64,000 bases of DNA from Cricetomys ansorgei (lineage: Eukaryota; Chordata; Mammalia; Rodentia; Nesomyidae): contig JAMJFZ010003581.1 of NCBI GenBank assembly GCA_026225945.1, positions 4,590,501 to 4,654,500 of the forward strand. Reading direction: 5' to 3'. The notes beneath the pieces are model-generated. The model was not told the origin of the DNA and did not search any database. It saw only the letters and a program-made list of their open reading frames with translations. Below, piece by piece: positions 35,330 to 48,419 of the stretch. The number at the start of each line of letters is the position of its first letter. Position 1 is the stretch's first letter. Both the position numbers and the translations under genes were made by a program.

Positions 35330-35960
35330 GCTATAGGTTGCCATTATTGTGAAGGAAGGTCACCAACACTGACAGAAGGTTACAGCACCAAGGTTGCTTG
35401 AGGATGTGGGGGTTGTTTTAATTATCTAGCTAGAGATTGGTAGCCTTGGAGGCAATGAGGATCGACCCTCCCCTCAAGGTCAGGCTTCTTGGTCAAAATC
35501 TACCTCTGGTTCTAGGTGGAGGTAGACATTTTGATCTGCTCCGAAACTGGCTTGTCAGTCAGTTGGCCGGGAGACCACACCTGAGGACATTCTAAAGAGA
35601 TGGGAAAGATAGTTATCCCTTAAGCGAGATAATGTACCAACCTTCCAAGAAGCCCATCTTCTATGAAGCCACTTAAAGAGCCCCGGCCCTGCCACTCAGC
35701 TCGATTTTCTTTCAAACACAGTAAAGCGTAACTTTTCTTTCCTTGCTTTATCTCTTTTCTTTCTCAAAAGTCTAGGCCAGTCTTCCCGACGCTCTCAGCT
35801 TCCTCACGCTCTCTCCGAAGCCCCGCCCCCTTTCTCCCCGACCTCCCTGATCTCGGTTGCAAACAGGCAGCTCTCCCAGGCCCTGACTCCAAAGGCTTTC
35901 TCTCTCTTCCTTCTCCACGTCCTTCCCCTTGGCAGGTGCTGGGTGTACAAAGTGAGGACT
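35330..35960 (+). mobile_element. Probable LTR with GC-rich promoter-like core
   Basis: cttaaagagccccggccctg and an AAGCG/C-T-rich stretch (35700-35770) suggest an LTR R region. A GC-rich stretch with a ccccgccccc GC box follows at 35821-35830. The family is not assigned. Confidence 0.4.
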
Positions 35961-36330
35961 TAACCGCTCCAAGGCTTGGTTGAGGAGATGGTTTTTATTG
36001 TAGAGATGAGGCAGAGTACTCTGGAAGAGTCCAAAGCAGGGAGAGAAGTAGTAGCCTAAACATGGCCAGTAGAGTTAACTGGGCCACGAGAACAGGAGAA
36101 TGGAGTACTGAGAGAGGACCAGGAGAGGAGGGGAGCTAAGAGAACACCAAGGGAGCATGCGTGGCTCAAATAGCAAGGCTATATAGGAATGAGGAGCTGG
36201 AGGAGGAAAGCCCGTGAGCTGGAGAAATTCAGGGTAGGGGGTGGGGTGAGAAGAGCTGAGAGACGCTGCAGGCACCCAGTGAGCCTGGAGGCCAGGAGAC
36301 ACTTTGGTATCTAATAGACGCCACTGTAAG
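35961..36330 (-). mobile_element. Probable LTR, minus strand
   Basis: ggtttttattgtagagatga is a reversed AATAAA-type R region; aactgggccacgagaacagg and the purine-rich body recall a rodent LTR family I cannot name. Confidence 0.4.
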
Positions 36331-36390
36331 CTATTTGTCCTGAGTCTTTTTTGAACCTGGCACTAGAGATTTCAGATCTCTTACCCTGGT

Positions 36391-36409
36391 TTTTTTTTTT
36401 TTTTTTTTC
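36391..36409. repeat. Poly(T) tract
   Basis: About 19 T residues, probably the reversed tail of a retroposed fragment (to about 36600). Confidence 0.85.
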
Positions 36410-36605
36410 CTCTCTCTAATAAAATTTTCTTCAAGCTTTCTTCTAAGTCGTTTTCTAAATTCTCTTATTAATGACGCCAAGGAACTGTGAAAGGTAACTC
36501 CAATTTTTCCTGGTAACATTTGGTCAGGGCAGATACTGAAGACTGTGGGACTGATGTCTGTTTCAGAGAAATGTGGCTGACCGTACAGGACTGTGAAGCT
36601 GTTCT

Positions 36606-37000
36606 TGGTCGTCAACTTGTCTACATCTGAAATTTACTAAAACCCAACCTGCTGGGCACACCTGAGAGGGACTTTTTCTTAATTAAATCATTTGAAGTGG
36701 GAAGACCCGCTTTTAATCTGGATTTTTTGACGTCAGAAGATCCACCTTTAACCTGGCCACACCTTGCTGGCATCCTGAATAAAGGACATGGGAAAAGTAA
36801 GCTTTTCTTCTCTGCCTGCTCGCTCTCTCCCTCCCTAGCAAGTCCATTCCTTCACCGGCATTACAGCCTGCGTCTTCTGGATTCTGACATATACTGAAGA
36901 TCAGCTGAGACATCCGGCCTCATGGACTGTACAACTACTGGATTCTTGGGCCTTCATTCTATAAGTTCTGCTCCTCTAGAGAACTCCAACTAACACATAA
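36606..37000 (+). mobile_element. Rodent LTR-like repeat, family not assigned
   Basis: tgggcacacctgagagggac, attaaatcatttgaagtggg, gaataaaggacatgggaaaa and actactggattcttgggcct are typical of an abundant rodent LTR-like repeat; it has an internal AATAAA. Confidence 0.55.
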
Positions 37001-38520
37001 CCAAGAAGAAAAATATGGAGGGGCCAACAGGATGGGCCCTGTTGAGGACCTTTGTCAGGAGTGTGCTGCACAAACCTTTAGTAAATATCCTGCTCTGACT
37101 CTAGCATCCGGGCATGAGCTTCAGACAGAAATATTTCATCCCTGGTCAACCTATCTTGATGATCAACTTCCCTGTCCGGAGTTTCTCCCTCCCGGCACTT
37201 CTCATCTTTATGCAGAAGTCAGTGAATGTGGTTCCATTCCAACTCTTTAAAACCAAATCCATTTTAACCTACCTATTGTGGCTGGTGATGTGTCATTAGC
37301 TCCCGACTTTTTTTCTTTAAGAGGTGTGGTTGAAGGTTTGCAACACTGACACAAGATACAGGGGATAGCTTTTACTCAATGTTGGTTTTCCGTCTAACCC
37401 TTCAAAAGATAGCATATCGATCTGCTCAGGGAGTGGGGAACTGCTTTCTACAGACTTAGAACACCAGGCCAAAGGAATAGCATGATGCAGTCAAGCGTGT
37501 TGCTCACACTCTGCTCATGTCCAATAGCTTCTTTGGGGAAGGGCCTGTTAGGTTTACAAGCTGTCTGCGAAGGATAGGCTGAGTTGGCAAAGAACAGATT
37601 GTAGCTGATAAATAAACAAAAAGCATTGAAACTCATTAATCATGGGATGATCAGGTGTGTAGAGAATGGTATGATCGTGTGACCTTACCCTGCATACAAA
37701 GGTGTCCTGAGGAAGTGGCATAAATGGGGCATGCAAAGCAAGGAGTGTACCGACCCCCTCAGCTTCTGAGTCCAGGGATTCAGCAAGAGGTGTCAATCAA
37801 ACAACATGAACCAATGGAAAAGAAGCTAGGATCGGAGCGATATAGATGAGCATGTCAAGTCTCTAATGGGTGACTTGGGCAAGCTATTGATCTACTCGTG
37901 TCAACGATTTTATTCTCTATAAAACGAACCTTCAAATGCCTCCTTGTATTGTGGAAAGAGAAAAAAAGGCGGTGGCTATGAAAATGCCTGCAGGAGTTTC
38001 AGGAGTGATAACTTTCTCCATCCTTATTTGTGTGGAGAAGAGGACAGGAGGGGTCTGCTTTCGTTTAGAGGTGCTGACTTTGTATGGCAAGTGAAATGGT
38101 AGCTGGAGCCCCCTCTCTTTTTACCTCTCCCCTGCTTTCTGAGTATTCTCTCTCTGACTCTGTCTCTCTCTGACTCTCTCTCTCTTTCTTTTTCTTTTTG
38201 TTGCTGGGGAGTGAACCCTGGGGATTAAAGCACATGCTAAGGTGTGCTTCATCTATATCCCTAGTTCTGTAGTGAGGACTAGAGAAGGGAGATTTTATAT
38301 TTCTGTATAAGGAATTTTATTGAGCCCAAGAGCAAGAGTTGCTGGGGTGGGGTGGTCTCTTAATAGTCATCTTGTGCTCTGGTCTGGTTACAGGATATTA
38401 AAGAGGACAGCCTTCCTAGGCAAAGGATCTGCTTTGGGAATGAAAATAAAAGCAGTCTGGACCCTGGCACATGATAGTGAATTTAGCACAGAACCACAAA
38501 CTGTGGAGATGAAGTCCATT
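37001..38520. other. No gene recognised
   Basis: Single-copy-looking sequence with short frames only. A (TC)-rich patch at 38150-38200 and a SINE remnant at about 38200-38280 are the only visible repeats. Confidence 0.35.
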
Positions 38521-38670
38521 TTCCAGTGTGTTAGTTATTTTTCTCATTGTTGTGTCAAAATATCTGACAAAAGCACTGGAAGGAAGGAAAGGAGGAAAGA
38601 GGGAGGGAGGGAAAAAAAGGAAGGAAGGATAGAGGCAGGGAGAGAGAAAAGAAAGGAGGGAGGGAACATT
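38521..38670. repeat. LTR stub plus (GGAA)n purine tract
   Basis: gtgttagttatttttctcat begins a reversed MaLR-like LTR of which about 55 bp remain. A GGAA/GGGA purine tract follows at 38576-38668. Confidence 0.7.
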
Positions 38671-38804
38671 TGTTGTGGACCAGAGTTTGAGAGTACAGAC
38701 CATCCTGGTAGTGGAGTCCTGAGGGATTAGTTGGTTACATTTCATCTGCAGTCAGGAGGCAGAGAGATGAATGTTGGTGTTCTGCTTGCTATTATTAATG
38801 TTTC

Positions 38805-38820
38805 AAAAATCACATTACTT

Positions 38821-38862
<42 letters not shown>

Positions 38863-38975
38863 GGAAGAGAATTTGTGGGAACTGGTTCTCTCCATTGTGG
38901 CTCCCTGAGATGGAACTCAGGCCCTCAGTCTTAGCAGTGAGAGACTTTACCTGATGAGATACTGATGAGGTCCTG
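38805..38975 (-). mobile_element. B3-type SINE with (GT)n, reverse orientation
   Basis: (GT)n at 38825-38861, then gggaactggttctctccatt and gatggaactcaggccctcag, the reversed B3 body. Confidence 0.7.
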
Positions 38976-38979
38976 AAAT

Positions 38980-40660
38980 ACGGATTTTTCTGTAAGCATC
39001 GCTTTAGATTATTTTATTGGTATTTTAAAAATGTCAACAAAATATGGCAGATTTTCGTTCTAGCTCTTTACTGTTTCAAAGCCCATTAGCAAGGCTAGTA
39101 CAGTAGCTACAGACAGACAAACGGCAACCCCATGTTGCACAGTGCTTGGGAACACAGTGATGTTGTGAGTCCCCTGTCAATAGAGGCAGCCATTCTCCCA
39201 GCTATAGAGAGTGGAAGTGGCCGCTCTGCTTTGTTCTCCAGGGACTGAAGGACATAGAAGTGTGGGGTTTAAATAGGAATAGTGTTACATTGCCATAGAG
39301 GGAAAATATCTAACTGATGATACCTTGCAAAAAAGGGGGCAAGATTTTATATTATTGTCATGAGAAATATTAAAGGCACCTAGAACAGCAGACTCTGTAC
39401 TCCTTTCTCACCAGGAGGTATTCCTTGGGTTCCTGCTATATGTTGAAGTCTAGGTGCAGTCTGTGCCCTTGAGGCAGACTCAGTTGGAAAAGAGTGGAAA
39501 GTATTTAATACGAAAACACTGGCACCACAAGGGACAGAGGTTGTATGACAGAGTGGAAATTTACTTCCCATTGGTCTAGAATTTACTTTCATAACATATT
39601 AGTGAGAACGCATAAACTGGTTTGTTTCTTCGTGTTATTTTCCTGTAGGCATTTTTAATTTTAAACTTCACTTTTAAATGAAGACTATGTATATGTTACA
39701 AACAGGACCCCTATGTCTCACAATGGTAGATTTTTTTGATGCATTTATATTAGGAATATACAGAGGACTAACTATTTATCCTTTGCATTTCTGCTTTTGT
39801 TGGCAATTGCAAAAACCTCACAAGGAATAGTAGAAGGATTTGAATTCAGTGATTCCAGAGCTCTTTGGCCTAGTTTTCCTCTTGTGTGTAAGTCTTTCTC
39901 TGTCCCGCAGTCTCTTTGGATACCAATTATACTGCCAATTGACTGTCAACGATATGTACCCATAGGGGTAGGTCATCTAGATTTATTTGTCCTATTTTAA
40001 GAACAAATTAAAGGTTGCCTCAGTTGGTGGCGTCTAACTCTTCCACTTAGCAGAGAGAATATATTAACAAGAATCAACTCTGCTTATTTAACAGGTCAAG
40101 TTGGTCTCTGGTGTCCATGGGGACGCTTGGGGAGAAGCCGATTGCATTGAGACGTGTGGAAATAGGATCAATAATGTTCAGTAACTAGGGAAGATTACCA
40201 GAAGTCAACGAAGCCAATAACAGAGGCCGTGCGGATCCACACCCAGGACTGTCGACACTTGGCGGGTGATGGAGAAAGTCTAATTGTGGCCGAAGATGAA
40301 TCACTGTGCGTGGCTGTTCGCCTCCCTTCACTCTGCTCCATTTTTGGATCGGTAGAACAAGCCCAGCTGGACTGTCTAATTTAAACCTGACTTACCTGCA
40401 TCCAAATGAGTCAGAATGTGTAAATAAAACTTCCCCAAGGACAGGAGCTGCCGTATTTTTCTCATAGCTTCTCTTCTCAGAACTGAGTCCTGTGTCTTGT
40501 TTGCGTGTCAAAGGAACTGTAAGGGCTACAGGACTGAATTTGGGTGACAAGGTGGGGGAAGAAACAACACAAAGTAAGAGCATTTTTTTCTTTTTGATGT
40601 GAGGATGCAAGAAAGGCTACTTTAAAATTTATGACAATACTTACAATTGTGCACTGGTTC
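38980..40660. other. No gene recognised; mostly single-copy
   Basis: The part at 40080-40320 has balanced composition with several CpGs and no repeat match, so it may hold a conserved element. No open frame with a domain was seen. Confidence 0.35.
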
Positions 40661-40669
40661 TTTTAAAAA

Positions 40670-40885
40670 GGGAGAAGATAGGGACTTCAGAGAAGGCTCG
40701 GCAGTTAGGTGCATGGGCTGCTGTTGTAGCAGGCCCAGGTTTGGTTTCAGAACCCACATGGTGGCTGACAACCCACCACAACTCCAGTTCCACGAGATCC
40801 AATGTCTTCTTTTGACCTCTGTGGGCCCCATGCATATGTGGTACACATACTCACATGAAGCCAAAACTCTCATACATATAAAATA
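40670..40885 (+). mobile_element. B2 SINE, decayed
   Basis: agaaggctcggcagttaggt, cagaacccacatggtggctg, ccacaactccagttcc and ttttgacctctgtgggccc are B2 body blocks; it ends in an A-rich tail. Confidence 0.8.
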
Positions 40886-41100
40886 AATAAGTAATCTAAT
40901 GATACATTTAAAGGCAGAGAATTACTCAGTGGGCTAGAATTGAATGAATACATTAAAGAACGTAAGAGGACATGGCATTGAAAGGAACATGTGATGGGAA
41001 GTCCTGGGGGGAGCAGGAGGAGAGGGGAGTGGTTGGGGTAGATGTGATTAAGATACCTTGTATAAATGAATGGGATTTCCAAAGACTAAATAAATAACAA
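40886..41100 (+). mobile_element. Possible L1 3-prime end
   Basis: ggggggagcaggaggagagg, then gattaagataccttgtataa and an A-rich end with aaataaataac, like a rodent L1 3-prime terminus. Confidence 0.4.
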
Positions 41101-41863
41101 AATTAAACCATGGCTGCATTTCTAAACATTGGCCGATAACAATAAAAGCTGTATATGTGTACAGATTTGTATATATGTACACATGCACAAATACACACAT
41201 ATTTTAGTCCTGTATATTTAAGACCCACGCCTGACATCGAGTGTGCTTCCCTTTTAAAATAGCCATATCCTAGGTTCTAAAAAGAGAGGAACTCACAAAA
41301 GCATGGCATTTTGAACTATGGAATGACAACAATGAGCAGATATACAGCTCACAAGACCTCAGTTACTCCTGCATCTAGCGGATATTGATCATAGATGCCC
41401 CAAATCACCCACATTGTAATCCAGATGTTACATTGTATGATCAGCTTTTTTGGCTTTGAAAATGACTTTATTAGTATTATTTCATTTGATTCTCACAAGC
41501 ACCTCTGTAATAGTGATATGCTAACTTTTGTTTCTAGTTTATAAGTAGGGAGTAAGAAGTATATGAAAGTCATACATTTAACATATAATAGACCCAAAGT
41601 TAAGCTTCATAACTGCCTGTTATATAGGGAAAAGTATGGAATACATGAGTTAAAACTTTCAATGTAGTAGTATTAAAATCTCTGAAATGGTGAGAATGTA
41701 AAATGGCCTCACTTATCCAGAAAAGTTATGGGCAAAGCCAGACTTCCTCTGACTCACTAGGTATACTTTAAAATTGTATTGCAGTTTCTGCAATAAGGTA
41801 GATTAGAAGTTTTCTCCGTGCGGTTCTATGGCTGATGCACATCAACACAGAAAAGAAAAGACT

Positions 41864-42030
41864 GGGCTGGAGACGTGGCTCAGTGGTTCGAAGCACACAT
41901 TGCTTTTGAAGAAGAAGAGAGTTCAGGTCCTAGAACCCGTGTTGGTAGTATCTCTGTAACTTCAGCACTAGGGGATCCAACACCTTCTTCTGGAGGCCAT
42001 AGGCATTGTACACACAAACACACACCCACC

Positions 42031-42072
<42 letters not shown>

Positions 42073-42110
42073 TGCACACTCAAACATAAATACATTTTAA
42101 AAATAAAGAC
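41864..42110 (+). mobile_element. B2/B3-type SINE with (CA)n tail
   Basis: gggctggagacgtggctcag, gttggtagtatctctgtaac and ccaacaccttcttctggagg, then (CA)n at 42009-42069. Confidence 0.85.
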
Positions 42111-42359
42111 TTCTTAGGAGAGAGCAAAAGGGCAGGGGTCTAGGAAGAGGTTGTAGGGGTCTATAAAACATGGGGAAATGGAAAGGTGACTCTGAGATGT
42201 TTTCAGGAAGCAGTTTATAATACCAGCCTAAACTTCCTTGGGGACGAGGGGTAACCTAACGCTGCAACTACAACATATCTGACAGATGAAATTTAAAATG
42301 AAGTTGGTCAGAATGGTACCGTAAAAATTACGTTGGTGAGGATAGAGGAAGGAATTACT

Positions 42360-42800
42360 TTTTAAGAATTATTTTGTTAATTATTTGAGAATGTCATACA
42401 AACGTATTTTGATGGCATTCATCTCAGCTCCCTTCCCTAACTTCTCTCAGGTCTACCTCCCGTTCCTGTTCCCCAATTTGTGTCCTCTTCTTTTTTTCTT
42501 TATCTACGTCATTTTGTGCTGCCACAGACTTGTGACTGTAAGGTCCTTCGCTGGAGCATTGTTGACCTATGAGGAATCACACCTTTAAAGAAAACGGACT
42601 CTCCTTCTTCCATATTATATCAACTGTCAGTAGCTCTTCAGGGTTAGAACTTAAGAACCCCTTCCTATTCCATGTAGGAGTATTGACTGTCTTGATCTTG
42701 TTCAGGCAACCACAGTTGCTTTGAGTTCACGAGTTCAGCAATCCTGACATGTCTAGAAGACACTGTTTTGCTCTGATCTTCTCTGACACATGATGAAACT
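42360..42800 (-). mobile_element. L1 fragment, minus strand
   Basis: atttgagaatgtcatacaaa, cttctctcaggtctacctcc and agttcagcaatcctgacatg match reversed rodent L1 3-prime sequence. Confidence 0.6.
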
Positions 42801-43640
42801 GACCAGGAATCCACTAATTCATGTTTTTAAAACTAGTGCTCTAATTGAAATTTTACAAATGCCTTGTGAATAGTACTAGATGAACACATGCAAATTTATG
42901 ATCGTTTCTTCAGAACAGAGTCTAACAGACACCTACATAGAAGAATTATATGAAGGTGGTGTCTGTTGTATTACACTTTCCTCTGGGATAAAAACCTTCT
43001 ATTTTAGAAATAAAGTCCTTAACACATAGGATACGAAAAGGGAGGAAAAACAACAACAGGATATCTTAAAATGGAATGCTTATGGAGGTGAAAGAGTAAG
43101 ATATTCTAAGGGAACATCTAAGAGGGACTTAGTATATGTATAGGGAAGCTTGTTAAGCTTAGGAAGTAAACAAAATAGCTTTAGGAAGTCTCTGAAGTTG
43201 ATCAGATTCACCAGGCCCTTCCCTCCCCAAGCATATATCAGCAGAAAAGATGGCTGAGAGACAGACAAGATGAGCTAGTATGGAAGAAAGATATAAGCCA
43301 AGTTTCTTGAAAAAGCCTCAGACAAACAGAACAAACTGCAAAGGGCATGCTTCAACCTATAGAACTGCTTGTAGATTGTGCAGTATGTTCCAGGTTTTCA
43401 GCTCAAGAGCTATTATTATCAATGGTGGGATGAGATTTGGTGATATAGCTGTCCCTAAGTAATTTCTCCTCCTGTAAGTAACCCCTTGCCCATATTCTTG
43501 TAAGTTGCTCCCAATAACACTCATTGGTTCACCATGTTGGACTTTGGTGGTATCTGTACTTTAGTCTCTTGTTGGTTCTCTATCTGAGGTTAGTAGATGC
43601 TCGTTCACGTCTCTCCAAGAATAGTGTCAGACAACAGTGT
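42801..43640. other. No gene or repeat recognised
   Basis: AT-rich, short frames only. Confidence 0.35.
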
Positions 43641-43641
43641 C

Positions 43642-43861
43642 ATAGTTAGCTTCAGCTGTCAACTTGACACAACCCCAAATCACTTGGGAAGAGGGAGTCT
43701 CAACTGAGGAATCTCCTGGATCGGATTGTCTATGTGGCATTTCTTCATTTTTAATTTGTGTAGCAGGGCCCAGCCCGCTGTGGTGATGTCATCTCTAGAA
43801 TGTGTAAAGAAGGTAATTGAACAAGCCCGAGGGAGCAAACCAGTATGCAGTGTTTGGAGGG
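43642..43861 (+). mobile_element. MaLR-like LTR fragment, cut by the retrovirus
   Basis: tcagctgtcaacttgacaca, caaatcacttgggaagaggg and cagggcccagcccgctgtgg are the start of an LTR of the 53369-54493 type. It ends where the retroviral LTR begins and was not seen to resume on the far side. Confidence 0.6.
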
Positions 43862-44272
43862 TGGAAAGTCCTAGCTCACTGAAAACTTTGAGCTCATTTC
43901 TGGGACTTGGGTGTTTTATACCAAAACCCACCAATCCCTGAGCTCAAAATCTCACTGATCCCTGAGCATGCCCAAGCTCAGGCTTGAAATCCCCCTATAC
44001 TCATCCTGGAGATTTTCACCCTGGAAAACTCTTCCCCTCCAAACCCTACATAAGGCCAGTTTTCTGTTCCCTGCTGCTTCTTGTGTAAGCATAGGCAGCT
44101 ACCCCTCCTGTGCCTTTCCCAATAAATCTCTTGTGTGAGTCGGCTGTTTGGTGTGCCTTTGTGGCATTCTGTGACTCTGGGCTGCCAGGATACCTTTCGA
44201 GGAAAGGTATTTATACTGGGGAACCGTCTCCCTTCAGAGCTGTAACACTTCAGTCGGGGATATTTCTCCCTT
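43862..44272 (+). repeat. 5-prime LTR of the endogenous retrovirus
   Basis: It aligns with the 3-prime LTR from tggaaagtcctagctcactg to ctccctTCA-type ends, with AATAAA at 44121-44126. Further U5-like repeats (gagctgtaacacttc variants) continue to about 44330, so the exact end is uncertain. Confidence 0.75.
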
Positions 44273-46279
44273 CAGAATCTGTAACACTTCTATATGTGAT
44301 TACCTTCCCTACTTTGGAGCTGAAACAATTGTATTGGTGCCTTCACGCGGATAGGCTTTACTGGTACATGTGCTTCCTCACACCCTGGGGTCTGAGCCAC
44401 ATTGGGATCCTGTCCCTCATCTCTAGTCCACTTGCAACAGTCCACCTGTAAGCTCACCGATTTCTTGGTACCCCATCTACCACCAGCGGCAATTTGGTGA
44501 GTTAGCCCTAGCCCTAAGTGGAGGCATCCCCAGCTACAGACTTCAAGGGTAAGGCTGGCCCTCTTCCCCTGACCCTGTTCTTCCCACCCTTGGGGCTACA
44601 ATCCTACAGTCCGTTTAGACCCCTTCCTGCCCTCTTTTCCAACTTTCCCTTTGGAGCTGCCCATAATTCCACAGCCTCCTCTAGGCTCTTGTGGCTCTTG
44701 CAGCTCCATTCCCTAAGCCTTTCTCATGGATGAGATCTCATGCCTTCCTGGACTCGGTTTTCCATTGTCTTCTGGAAAGCCCTTGGGCCTCGTCCCAAGC
44801 CCTGGCACTAAGCACCAGGTCTCATCATTGGGCTGTCAGACATGACCTCCATTGAGTGCAGTGACAACCCACTGAATGGCCTGGTTGTCGCTCGGTCCTC
44901 CCTGAGTCCAGGCGACACCCTCCACTATAGGCTGCAGTGACATTTTCCTCTCTCTTCTCATCCATGGGAATGGTCTTCCATACCCTCTCATTGCCCTTTG
45001 GGATACCCTTTAGAAAGCCTCCAGCTTCCCCATCTAGCACCTGACCTGAAGGGCCCTAAATCTGGCCTTCAGAGCCCTTAGATAACCAATCTAAATGGCT
45101 GCCTAATGGCGCCCTAGATCTGGATGGGGAAATTGAAAGAGATTCCCCATTCTCTGTGTTCAAACTTTCTCTTTTCTCTGCTCCAAGCCCTGCATGTTTT
45201 TGTCTGGTCCTCTGAACCCCCAGCCCCTGCCACTGTGAAAATGTCCTGTCTTGTAAATTAGGGCTGATCTGTCAGTTGTTTGCAAAGTGGGAGCTGGACA
45301 GAGCAGACTAGAGAGAAAGGAAAGAAGTGGACCAGCTGCAGCATCCTGTCTGCAGCCAGGGCTCAGAGAGTTCCTATCTCTAAGCCTTCTGTGTTTTCAA
45401 CACACTAGGTTCAGTTTTACAGGGACTTAAATGTCTTTCAGATGTTGTCTAGGTATGAGTAACGTTAAATAGCTTTATGCTATTCCACATCCGTGAAAAG
45501 CTGGCTCTGAAGTCGGGGTGTGGCTGCACCTCCTCTAGACGCGATCACACTTGTTCAAAGGTTTCCTCCAAAAATCTCTGTCCTATATCAGGAGAGCCGC
45601 CTGAGTGTGTGACAGAGAAAGAAGGAAAAACAAAATGAAGAGAAAGATGATTCTCAATGGGGACTATTGCTACTCACCTCATACTCTTTTTTTATTTTGA
45701 TTTAATCCTCTAAAACCTTTGCTAAGGTATAAATCTTATCTCAAGTCGTGTAAGTCTATTATGTCAACTTTCAGTACATCAAGATTTGTGAGCATGTGGG
45801 GCCTCCTGGCTGTTCTCTATAAGGGCTGCCGTTAAAGTGATACTTCTTCTCCCAGAGTTTCCCTGATATTAGGGCCCAAGGTAAATGTCTAGAGAAAGGA
45901 CCCCTGACTCCACAGGTAGAAGTCTTAGCCATGGCTTTCAAGGTGTACCGTGAGAGGGATAAAAAAGCCTATTTTAGCTGGCCACAGCAGCTGCCCAGGC
46001 TCCCTGGACTTTCAAAACCTGAGAACCTCTAGGTCCCTCTTTCAAATGTGGTCAAAAGGGCCACTGGGCCTGTGCCTCTCCAAGCCCTTATAAGGCACCT
46101 TGGCAATGTCCAAGGTGGCATCAAGAAGGGCATTGTGGTGTTGACTGCCCCCATGTCCCTCAAGGTGTGGGGACATCAGGCCCAGATCACCCTCCAGCTA
46201 ACCTCTTAAACCTGGCCATGGACAACTAAGGGGCCTGTGTTCCCTTGACCTGACCACCACCATCACCAATAGGGAGCCT

Positions 46280-46537
46280 CAGATAACCATCATGGTACCA
46301 GGGAGAGCTGCTTCTTTTCTTTTGGACACAGAGGCTACTTTCTCAATCCTGATAGAGTTTTGGGGACCCACTTCTCCTTCCTGTTCACCTATTGTTAAAG
46401 TAGGGGGGCAGCCATACCAGCCTCACCAAACCCCACCGCTTAGCTGTATCTTTAGGTGTGTTACCCTTACCCATTCCTTCCTAGTGGCACCAGCTGTCCT
46501 GTTCCATTTCTGGGAAGGGACCTCCTAGTCAGGTGGG
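46280..46537 (+). pseudogene. Retroviral protease remnant
   Basis: The frame reads through an aspartic-protease active-site region, FLLDTEATFS, and continues with a GPTSPS segment and a downstream THSFLV block typical of class I ERV proteases. The active-site triad is broken: DTG is DTE, with Glu for Gly. A stop at 46526 ends the frame with no pol continuation. Confidence 0.65.
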
Positions 46538-48419
46538 GGGTCTGTATTTGAGCCCAGCCTTGCCAGCCATTCCTCTCTTCCTCCTCCTCCAAATTACACA
46601 ATCTGACACATCTTTACCCTTACCAGCCTCCCAGGTGGATCCCTGGGTATGGGCCACCCTAACCCCTACATTTGCAGCAACCGTCACATTCTCATAAAAG
46701 GGGTGAAGTTATGACACCTCCTAAAATAAATGTTCTTTATGTAAAATAATAAAACTCCAAAAAGTTAGAAAATAGAACTGTACAGTATGTATCATGTTCG
46801 AAGGGAAATCAGAGCCTTACAATAAAGGCATCCTTGTGGCAAAATACAACCTAAAAACATACTGATTGATTCACGTTCTTCTGAATGTACAACATATTAG
46901 CATAATATTTTGTGACTGTGTCATGGAGTATAGGCTAACTCATTTTGCACAGCTGCAAATATTATTGTATATACAAAAACATAGCACATCATCTCTGGAG
47001 CAAACAAGGGGGGAAGAAATGGGAACTTTGCAGCAAACTATATTTGAAGTTTTACAGTGGAATCCAGGATTGTTCACTCTATCATAAGACCCCCCCCCCA
47101 GTACAATTTAGGGCAACCCTTGGCTGGAAGTTAACACCATAAACAAGGCAAAAAGAGACTTGACACCCATTGCTGGCATCATGTATAACAATGAGATTGG
47201 TTGTAAGAACATGGGTTGCCAGTACAATTGTTCTTATCATCATTGGAACCCTCCATGTTTCCTTGCCTTTTCCCCCTAGGAGCTGCCTGCTAAGCTTTGC
47301 AGCTTCCTTAAGCCCTTCCAGGTCTCTGCAATCTTGTCCCTCCTGTCTCTCAGCTCCATCCTGGAACTTTCTTCATAGCTTCTCTATGCTCCTTCAGGCT
47401 TCTCTCTTTTGCCTCCCAGCTTCCACTGGGGCTTACAGAAACTCCCCCCATCAGAGTTCATTCTTTGGACCCTTCCTATCTTCCTCCATGGAATCAGATT
47501 TTATTAAAGCCCCAATTTTGTTGCTACAAACAGCTTGGCCTCAGTACAGCCCAATGGCCAAAACTGGCATGCTGATTTCCATGGTGGCAACTTCTGCCAC
47601 TGCACAAACAAATGACCGGAGAATCTAAACTTGGTATTCCTTCCTATCTATGCCTATCTGGGGTAGCTCTTATATATGGATGTTTTAACCCTTTAACCAA
47701 CAGCTTGTTCGAAGACGGTAGGAGGAAAGTTGCTGTATAGCAGGCTGTCAAAGGCCAATCTAGTTCCCTGTAACTCCCTTATCCATCTCTTCTTCACCTG
47801 GGCTTACCAACTATGTCTGTTTTCTCTTGAGAAGATTATATTCTTCTGTAGATACTATTGATGGATCAAATGTGTCAAAAATGTTGAAATGTGGGCTCGC
47901 AGGAACTGTATGCTGTTTAATCAAATGCCACTTTTGTGTTAAATCTGAGCCAACAGGAAAAGGGCATTCCCCCAGCATTAATTCAGAAAGATCCATTTTT
48001 CTTTGGAAAATGGAGACTTTGGCTGGTCTAAGTTCTCCTGGGGAAACACAAACCCACAGGGAACTGGAACCTCTGCCTCAGAGAGTAGCTCCCGACAGCC
48101 CAGCTGGAAACACTGTCCAAGTTCTGCATGGAAGTGACTACATAGGACCCCTCCAGCCTGCCTCTAAAGATTTCTTCAAGTTCAACCAAACTTGGGGTCT
48201 TCTTCTTCCCTCCCCATGGGCATGCTGAGGGTAGGAGTCTCTCTGCACTAACCCTGCTCCAGGGGCGTCACAGGGGTCACTTTTCTTCTCAACGCTTATT
48301 TTAACAACCTGAGGGATCTCTGTGGCACAGTTTTGGTTTCATTTTGAAAAGGTCTTTGAAAGGCTTAGTCCCAGCTCTAAGGCAACGTTTTCTATTAAGT
48401 AACCTATCTGTTGCTGGTG

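Noticed and set aside
47170..48228. 152- and 133-codon plus-strand frames inside the ERV as possible intact envelope genes
   Set aside because: Neither carries recognisable envelope surface-subunit features; they are separated by stops and lie out of register with the transmembrane remnant.
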